Positions 59,451 to 64,000 of a stretch of DNA of 64,000 nt are shown in pieces. The stretch comes from Streptomyces sp. ISL-12. Its GTDB lineage: Bacteria > Actinomycetota > Actinomycetes > Streptomycetales > Streptomycetaceae. The DNA is taken from positions 1-64,000 of the forward strand of contig NZ_JAGGOO010000042.1 of assembly GCF_018614415.1 (NCBI RefSeq), read 5' to 3'. A program made the position numbers and the translations under genes. How positions within the stretch are numbered: position 1 is the stretch's first letter; each line of letters begins with the position of its first letter. Below the pieces are notes generated by a model. That model made no database searches, had not been told where the DNA came from, and worked only from the letters and a program-made list of their open reading frames with translations.

Positions 59451-60907
59451 ACCGGCTCCTCGGCCGTCGGTCCCGGCTCCGCCGCGGTGAGCGGCAGGAG
59501 TACCTGGAAGCGGGTGTCACCCGGCCGGGAGTCCACCTGGAGGCTGCCGTGGTGCTTGTTGACCACGATCCGCCAGGAGATGTCCAGGCCGAGTCCGGTG
59601 CCCTCGCCCACCGGCTTGGTGGTGAAGAACGGGTCGAAGATACGGTCCCGGATCTCCGGGTCCACCCCGGGCCCGGTGTCGCGGAACTCCACCAGCAGCC
59701 GGTCGTGGTGGCGGGCCGTCCGCACGGTCAGCGTGCCCTCGCCGCCCGCGCCGTCCATCGCGGAGACCGCGTTGTCGATCAGGTTGGTCCACACCTGGTT
59801 CAGCTCCGCCGGATAGGCGGGGACGCCCGGGAGCGTACGGTCGTACTCCTTGACCACCTTGATCCGCGGGCCGGTCTTGCCCGACAGCATCAGCAGGGTG
59901 GAGTCGAGGAGTTCGTGCACGTCGGCGATCCGGTACGGCGCGCGGTCCAGCTGGGAGTACTGCCTGGCGGCGTCCACCAGGTGGGAGATGCGGGCCGTGG
60001 AGTCGCCGATCTCGTTCATCAGCAGCTCGGTCTCGACCGTGTAGTTGAGCCAGCCGACCGCGTTCGGCAGGATCTCCTCGTCCACGGCCGCCGCGACCTG
60101 GTCCAGCCACTCGGTGTCCAGCCCCGCCTGGACGAAGGTCGGCGCGAACTGCCAGCCGTTCCGGATGCCGTGGTCGTCCAGCCAGTCGGTGACCGCGTCC
60201 TCCAGGTCGGCGGCCTCCATCGGGGTCAGCGCGGGCGCCTTGGTGACCCGCTCGGCCGTGCGTTCCTGGATGTCGATGAGCCCGGCCAGCGCCTCCCGGG
60301 AGAACGGTCCCCCGGTGATCACCGCGAGCTTGTGCCGCATCTTCGCCACCCGCTCCCGCAGCGTGGCGGTGGCCCGCACCGCCGCGGCGGCCGGGTTGTT
60401 CAGCTCATGGGTGAGTCCGGCGGACAGCGAGCCCAGCGCCAGCAGCCGCTCGCGCTGCCCGACGGCCCGCTGGGTGTTCTTCGAGCCGAAGAACAGCCCC
60501 TCCAGCAGATGGACCGCCATCGGGAACCACTCCCGCATGATGCTCGCGAACGTGTCCGCGGGCAGCACGAAGAACCGGGTCGGCGCGGTGACCCGCAGGG
60601 AGTTGGTGTGGACCTGCGGCACCCGGTCCCCGAGGTAGGCCTGCATCGCCCCGGCGTACACCCCGCGCTGCGAGGTCCGGTTGGTCTCCACGTCGTCCCC
60701 GCCGACCCGGCGGGAGAGCACCACGGAGCCCTCCAGCATGACGTAGAAGCAGGTGGCGGGCTCTCCCTCGGCGTACACCGGGCCGGGCTCGAACAGCTCC
60801 ACCCGGCCCTCGGCGCACAGCCGCCCGAGCTGCTCCGGCGTCAGCTTCTCGAACAGGAACAGCTCCCCGATCTCGCCGGGGCTGCAGGGCATCGGCCGCC
60901 CGCTCAC
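59447..60907 (-). CDS. Cyclic-nucleotide-binding sensor histidine kinase-like protein
   Basis: 486 residues. A cNMP-binding fold (~8-140: LFLFEKLTPEQLGRLCAEGR, GEPATCFYVMLEGSVVLSRR, GVYAGAMQAYLGDRVPQ) leads to a helix-rich linker, the H-box GSLSAGLTHELNNPAAAAVR with phosphoacceptor His, then HATPase: NQVWTNLIDNAVSAMDGAG, FRDTGPGVDPEIRDRIFDPF, GEGTGLGLDISWRIV. It has no transmembrane helix. The GTG 60907 start overlaps the upstream gene's stop. The operon links it to a response-regulator/TrxR-like protein, suggesting a redox phosphorelay. Confidence 0.88.
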   Translation of the reverse strand: MSGRPMPCSPGEIGELFLFEKLTPEQLGRLCAEGRVELFEPGPVYAEGEPATCFYVMLEGSVVLSRRVGGDDVETNRTSQRGVYAGAMQAYLGDRVPQVHTNSLRVTAPTRFFVLPADTFASIMREWFPMAVHLLEGLFFGSKNTQRAVGQRERLLALGSLSAGLTHELNNPAAAAVRATATLRERVAKMRHKLAVITGGPFSREALAGLIDIQERTAERVTKAPALTPMEAADLEDAVTDWLDDHGIRNGWQFAPTFVQAGLDTEWLDQVAAAVDEEILPNAVGWLNYTVETELLMNEIGDSTARISHLVDAARQYSQLDRAPYRIADVHELLDSTLLMLSGKTGPRIKVVKEYDRTLPGVPAYPAELNQVWTNLIDNAVSAMDGAGGEGTLTVRTARHHDRLLVEFRDTGPGVDPEIRDRIFDPFFTTKPVGEGTGLGLDISWRIVVNKHHGSLQVDSRPGDTRFQVLLPLTAAEPGPTAEEPV

Positions 60908-62580
60908 GACTGCTCCAGATACCGGTGGACGAGCATCACGGCCATGGCACCCTCTCCTACGGCGGACGCGACCCGCTTGGCGGACTCGGCGCGGGCGTCG
61001 CCCGCCACGAACACGCCGGGGACGCTGGTCTCCAGGTGGTACGGCGGCCGGGCCGGCTCCCAGCCGGCCGGCGGCCGTCCGTCGGCGGTCAGGTCGGGCC
61101 CGGCCAGGATGAACCCGCGCTCGTCCCGCGCCACCGTGCCGTCCAGCCAGTCGGTCAGCGGGGCCGCGCCGATGAACACGAACAGCCACTGTGCGTCGAC
61201 CAGTTCGCTCCGCCCCGACTCCGTGTCCCGCAGCGTGAGCCGCTCCAGGCGGCCGTCGCCGTGCGCGGACTCCACCACCGTGCCGCAGCGCACCACGATG
61301 TTGGGCGTGTCCTCGATCTGCTGGATCAGGTAGTGCGACATCGACGCCGCCAGCGACGGGCCGCGCACCAGCAGCGTCACCGACTTGGCGCCCCGGGCCA
61401 GGTACATCGCGGCCTGCCCGGCCGAGTTGGCGCCGCCGACGATGTACACGTCGTGGCCCTGGCAGGCGGCGGCCTCGGTCAGCGCCGATCCGTAGAACAC
61501 ACCGCAGCCGGCCAGGTCGCCGGTGCCCGGGGCCGCCAGTTCCCGGTAGGAGACGCCGGTCGCAAGAATCACGCTGTGCGCCGCGACCGCCGAGCCGTCG
61601 GAGAACCGTACGGTCCGCGCCGACCCGTTGACCTCCAGGCCGGTCACCTCCCGGGCGGTGAGGATCTCGGCGCCGAACTTCGTGGCCTGCCGCCGGGCCC
61701 GGTCGGTGAGCTGGGCGCCGGAGACGCCGTCCGGGAAGCCGAGGTAGTTCTCGATGCGGCTGCTCTGCCCGGCCTGTCCGCCGGTCGCCGACCGCTCCAC
61801 CAGGACCGTCCGCAGCCCCTCGGAGGCCCCGTAGACGGCCGCGCCGAGTCCGGCCGGGCCGCCGCCGATCACCACCAGGTCGTAGAAGCCGGCGGCCGGC
61901 GTGGTCGCCAGGCCCACCCGCGCGGCGAGGTCGGCGGCCTCCGGCTCGACCAGCGGCGTCCCGTCCGGTGTGATCACCACCGGCAGCCGCTGCCCGTCCT
62001 GCCCGGCGGCCGACAGCAGCCGCCTGCCCTCGGGCTCGTCGGCGGAGTACCACCGGTACGGCACCTGGTTGCGGGCCAGGAACTCCCGGACCTCCGAGCA
62101 GCGCGCCGAGAAGCGGTGCCCGACGACCTTGGTGCTGGGCACCGGCTTGTGGTCGCCGGCCCGCCACGCCGCGAGCAGGTCGTCCAGGACGGGGTAGAGC
62201 TTCTCCTCCGGCGGGTCCCACGGCTTGAGCAGGTAGTGGTCCAGGTCGACGACGTTGATCGCGTCGATGGCCGCGTTGGTGTCCGCGTACGCGGTCAGCA
62301 GCACCCGGCGCGCGGCCGGGTAGACGTCCATGGCCTGTTCGAGGAACTCGATGCCGTTCATCCGCGGCATCCGGTAGTCGGCGAGGATCACGGCGACGAG
62401 ATCGCCGCGGAGTTTCAGTTCGCGCAGCGCCTGGAGCGCGGACTCCCCGGACTCCGCGCGCACGATGCGGTGCGCGGCGCCGTAGCGCCGCCGCAGGTCG
62501 CGGGCGACGGCCCGGGACACCCCCGGGTCGTCGTCCACGGTCATGATGACGGTCCGTGCCGTCTCGGCGGCCTGTGTCAT
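60904..62580 (-). CDS. Response-regulator receiver fused to thioredoxin-reductase-like FAD protein
   Basis: 558 residues. A receiver domain (~12-125: VIMTVDDDPGVSRAVARDLR, ILADYRMPRMNGIEFLEQA with the phospho-Asp, LTAYADTNAAIDAI, YLLKPWDPPEEKL) is followed by a glutaredoxin-like part (~150-230, FSARCSEVREFLARNQVPYR) and a TrxR-type FAD/NADPH module (DLVVIGGGPAGLGAAVYGAS, SATGGQAGQSSRIENYLGFP, VYIVGGANSAGQAAMYLARG, VFVAGDARAESAKRVASAVG). The CxxC of true TrxR is absent, so thiol exchange is doubtful. Start ATG 62580 follows GGGGGAC. It overlaps the kinase-like gene, its likely phosphodonor. Confidence 0.88.
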   Translation of the reverse strand: MTQAAETARTVIMTVDDDPGVSRAVARDLRRRYGAAHRIVRAESGESALQALRELKLRGDLVAVILADYRMPRMNGIEFLEQAMDVYPAARRVLLTAYADTNAAIDAINVVDLDHYLLKPWDPPEEKLYPVLDDLLAAWRAGDHKPVPSTKVVGHRFSARCSEVREFLARNQVPYRWYSADEPEGRRLLSAAGQDGQRLPVVITPDGTPLVEPEAADLAARVGLATTPAAGFYDLVVIGGGPAGLGAAVYGASEGLRTVLVERSATGGQAGQSSRIENYLGFPDGVSGAQLTDRARRQATKFGAEILTAREVTGLEVNGSARTVRFSDGSAVAAHSVILATGVSYRELAAPGTGDLAGCGVFYGSALTEAAACQGHDVYIVGGANSAGQAAMYLARGAKSVTLLVRGPSLAASMSHYLIQQIEDTPNIVVRCGTVVESAHGDGRLERLTLRDTESGRSELVDAQWLFVFIGAAPLTDWLDGTVARDERGFILAGPDLTADGRPPAGWEPARPPYHLETSVPGVFVAGDARAESAKRVASAVGEGAMAVMLVHRYLEQS

Positions 62581-62735
62581 GCGTCCCCCACGTCGGGCGG
62601 CCGGGTTCACGGCACGGCAGATTCCGTGACCGCACCGGCCGCCGTCCATCGTATGTTCGATCGTGGTGCGCTGCCCGGCGTGCGGGACCCGGCCCGGACC
62701 ACGTGCACCGACCGGCGTGCGCCGCCCGGCCCGGG

Positions 62736-63089
62736 TCAGCCGCGGCGCGCGCCCAGCACGCAGAACTCGTTGCCCTCGGGGTCCGTCATCGTCACCCAGG
62801 ACTGCTCGCCCTGCCCGACGTCGGCGCGGCGCGCGCCCAGCGCGAGCAGCCGGGCGACCTCGGCCGCCTGGTCGACGGGCCGGAAGTCGAGGTGCAGCCG
62901 GTTCTTGACGGTCTTGGCGTCGGGCACCGGGACGAAGAGCAGCCCCGGCAGCCGGTCCGGCTCCGGACGGATCTCGTACACCCCCGAGGAGTCGTCCACC
63001 ACCACCCAGCCCAGCGCCTCGGCCCACCAGCGGCCGAGCGCCTCCGGATCGGCCGAGTCGATGATCACTTGTTCCCACTCCAACGTCAT
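62736..63089 (-). CDS. VOC (glyoxalase) family protein
   Basis: 117 residues: TLEWEQVIIDSADPEALGRW, WAEALGWVVVDDSSGVYEIR, KNRLHLDFRPVDQAAEVARL and TMTDPEGNEFCVLGARRG. A small glyoxalase-like protein of the Streptomyces type in which HLDFRP supplies a metal His. ATG 63089 is chosen at the conserved start; the frame continues upstream to 63125 without a ribosome site. It diverges from the universal stress protein. Confidence 0.84.
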   Translation of the reverse strand: MTLEWEQVIIDSADPEALGRWWAEALGWVVVDDSSGVYEIRPEPDRLPGLLFVPVPDAKTVKNRLHLDFRPVDQAAEVARLLALGARRADVGQGEQSWVTMTDPEGNEFCVLGARRG

Positions 63090-63154
63090 GGCGGGCAGGG
63101 TACGTAAGGAAGACTGACAGCGCACGCAATTACCGCGACGCAGGGAGGAACCGC

Positions 63155-64000
63155 ATGACGCGCCCGATCACGGCAGGGGTGGACGGATCGGAGGAGAGCC
63201 TGGCGGCACTGGCCTGGGCGGCCCGGCAGGCCGTCCGGCACGGGGCGGCGCTGCGCGTGGTGCACGTCTGGCGGTTCGAGCCGGAGGCGGTGGACCGGGC
63301 CGGGGACCGGGACGCGCAGGAGCGGTGGGTGCGCGAGACGCTGGCCGAGGCGGTGGGCACGGTGACGGCCCGCCATCACGGCCTGGAGGTCACCACCGAC
63401 GTGGTCGAGGGCGACCCGGTGGAGACGCTGGTCGCCGTGGCGGCCGACACCGGCGTGCTGGTGCTCGGCTCGCGCGGCCACGGGGCGGTCGTCGGCTTCC
63501 TGCTGGGTTCCGTGGGCCAGCAGGTCATCGCTGAGGCGACCCGGCCCGTCGTCCTGGTCCGCGCCGGTGACCGTCCCTCCGACGAGGTGGCCGGGCACGA
63601 GATCGTCGTCGGCCAGCAGGGCGAGGCGGAGGACAGCGCCGAGGTGCTGCGGTTCGCGTTCGAGGCCGCCGCCGCCCGCGGGGCCACCGTACGCGCGGTA
63701 CGGGCCTGGACCCTGCCGCCGCTGTTCTCCTACAGCCCCGCCTCGCTCAAGCTGCTGGACGACGCCGGGGGCCTGGAGCCCTACGAGCGCAAGGCGCTGG
63801 CCGAGGCGCTCAGGCCGTGGCGGGCCCGCTTCCCCGACGTGCCCGTGGTCGAGCACGTGGAGATGGGCAGCGCCGGGCAGGTCCTGCTGTCGGTGGCCGG
63901 GCGCGCCCAGCTGATGGTCGTCGGCCGCCGCGCCCGCCGCTCGGCCGTCGGCGCCCGGATCGGCTCGGTCGCCCACGGGGTGCTGCACCACGCCGGGTGC
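63155..64000 (+). CDS. Universal stress protein, tandem UspA domains (3' partial)
   Basis: The frame is open from ATG 63155 (after GGGAGGAACCG) to the window end, 282 residues seen. Domain 1: ITAGVDGSEESLAALAWAAR with the loop GSRGHGAVVGFLLGSVGQQV and RPVVLVRAG. Domain 2: EIVVGQQGEAEDSAEVLRFA and GRRARRSAVGARIGSVAHGV. It resembles the protein at 16324-17235 in layout. The end lies outside the window, probably a few residues further on. Confidence 0.88.
   Translation, partial: MTRPITAGVDGSEESLAALAWAARQAVRHGAALRVVHVWRFEPEAVDRAGDRDAQERWVRETLAEAVGTVTARHHGLEVTTDVVEGDPVETLVAVAADTGVLVLGSRGHGAVVGFLLGSVGQQVIAEATRPVVLVRAGDRPSDEVAGHEIVVGQQGEAEDSAEVLRFAFEAAAARGATVRAVRAWTLPPLFSYSPASLKLLDDAGGLEPYERKALAEALRPWRARFPDVPVVEHVEMGSAGQVLLSVAGRAQLMVVGRRARRSAVGARIGSVAHGVLHHAGC

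Overview
The window is high-GC actinobacterial DNA, almost certainly a Streptomyces chromosome arm. Third codon positions are nearly always G or C. There are GTG and TTG starts, and the families are typical of the genus: a long chaplin, SsgA-like protein, PopR with ClpP3/ClpP4, streptophobe, DUF397 and a TAT-exported phosphatase. From memory and unverified, the order nsdB - asnB - long chaplin - GH19 chitinase - sigL - popR - clpP4/clpP3 - RNase HI - ssgC resembles the right arm of S. coelicolor. I see no tRNA, rRNA, prophage, insertion sequence or CRISPR array.

0-5.4 kb: the tail of a geranylgeranyl-reductase-type flavoenzyme, then an iron-linked block. A siderophore-type formyltransferase and a divergent TAT-exported phosphoesterase share an iron-box-like site, and a second such site precedes an MFS transporter. 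5.6-9.3 kb: a spare respiratory set (CtaD-like and subunit IV, convergent with QcrB). 9.3-17.8 kb: small conserved proteins, a copper-storage-type four-helix protein, a Ser/Thr kinase with TPR repeats, a phytoene-desaturase-type oxidase and a tandem universal stress protein. 17.8-30.7 kb: a secreted amidase, a minisatellite, an APH-type kinase, an NsdB-type regulator, a PAS protein with a degenerate phosphatase domain, a Gfo/Idh enzyme, asparagine synthase, a secreted peptidase and a sortase-anchored chaplin.

30.7-43.3 kb: a deaminase, small membrane proteins, a GH19 chitinase behind two DasR-like sites, two aldo/keto reductases, a VOC protein plus adenosine deaminase behind a large inverted repeat, a LysR pair, an ECF41 sigma factor divergent from its CMD partner, and a PRC-barrel operon. 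43.4-50.8 kb: developmental and proteolysis genes: a HATPase anti-sigma-like protein, SigL-type sigma factor, PopR, ClpP4 and ClpP3, an epoxide hydrolase, VOC proteins (one frameshifted) and RNase HI. 50.9-64 kb: a flavin monooxygenase, an aldo/keto reductase, SsgC, an F420-dependent enzyme, a PLP dehydratase, AIM24, a TerD-CAP fusion, a redox-signalling operon (response regulator/thioredoxin-reductase-like protein, cyclic-nucleotide-binding histidine kinase, zinc-finger gene interrupted by an in-frame stop), and a truncated universal stress protein.

The strongest new signals are: two ECF41-type promoters with exactly 16-bp spacing; a ClpP4 whose catalytic His position is Gly; a PAS protein whose phosphatase domain has lost most metal ligands; a TerD-CAP-CAP fusion; a UBP zinc-finger gene split by TGA in place of Trp; and a formyltransferase with an iron box but no siderophore synthetase nearby.
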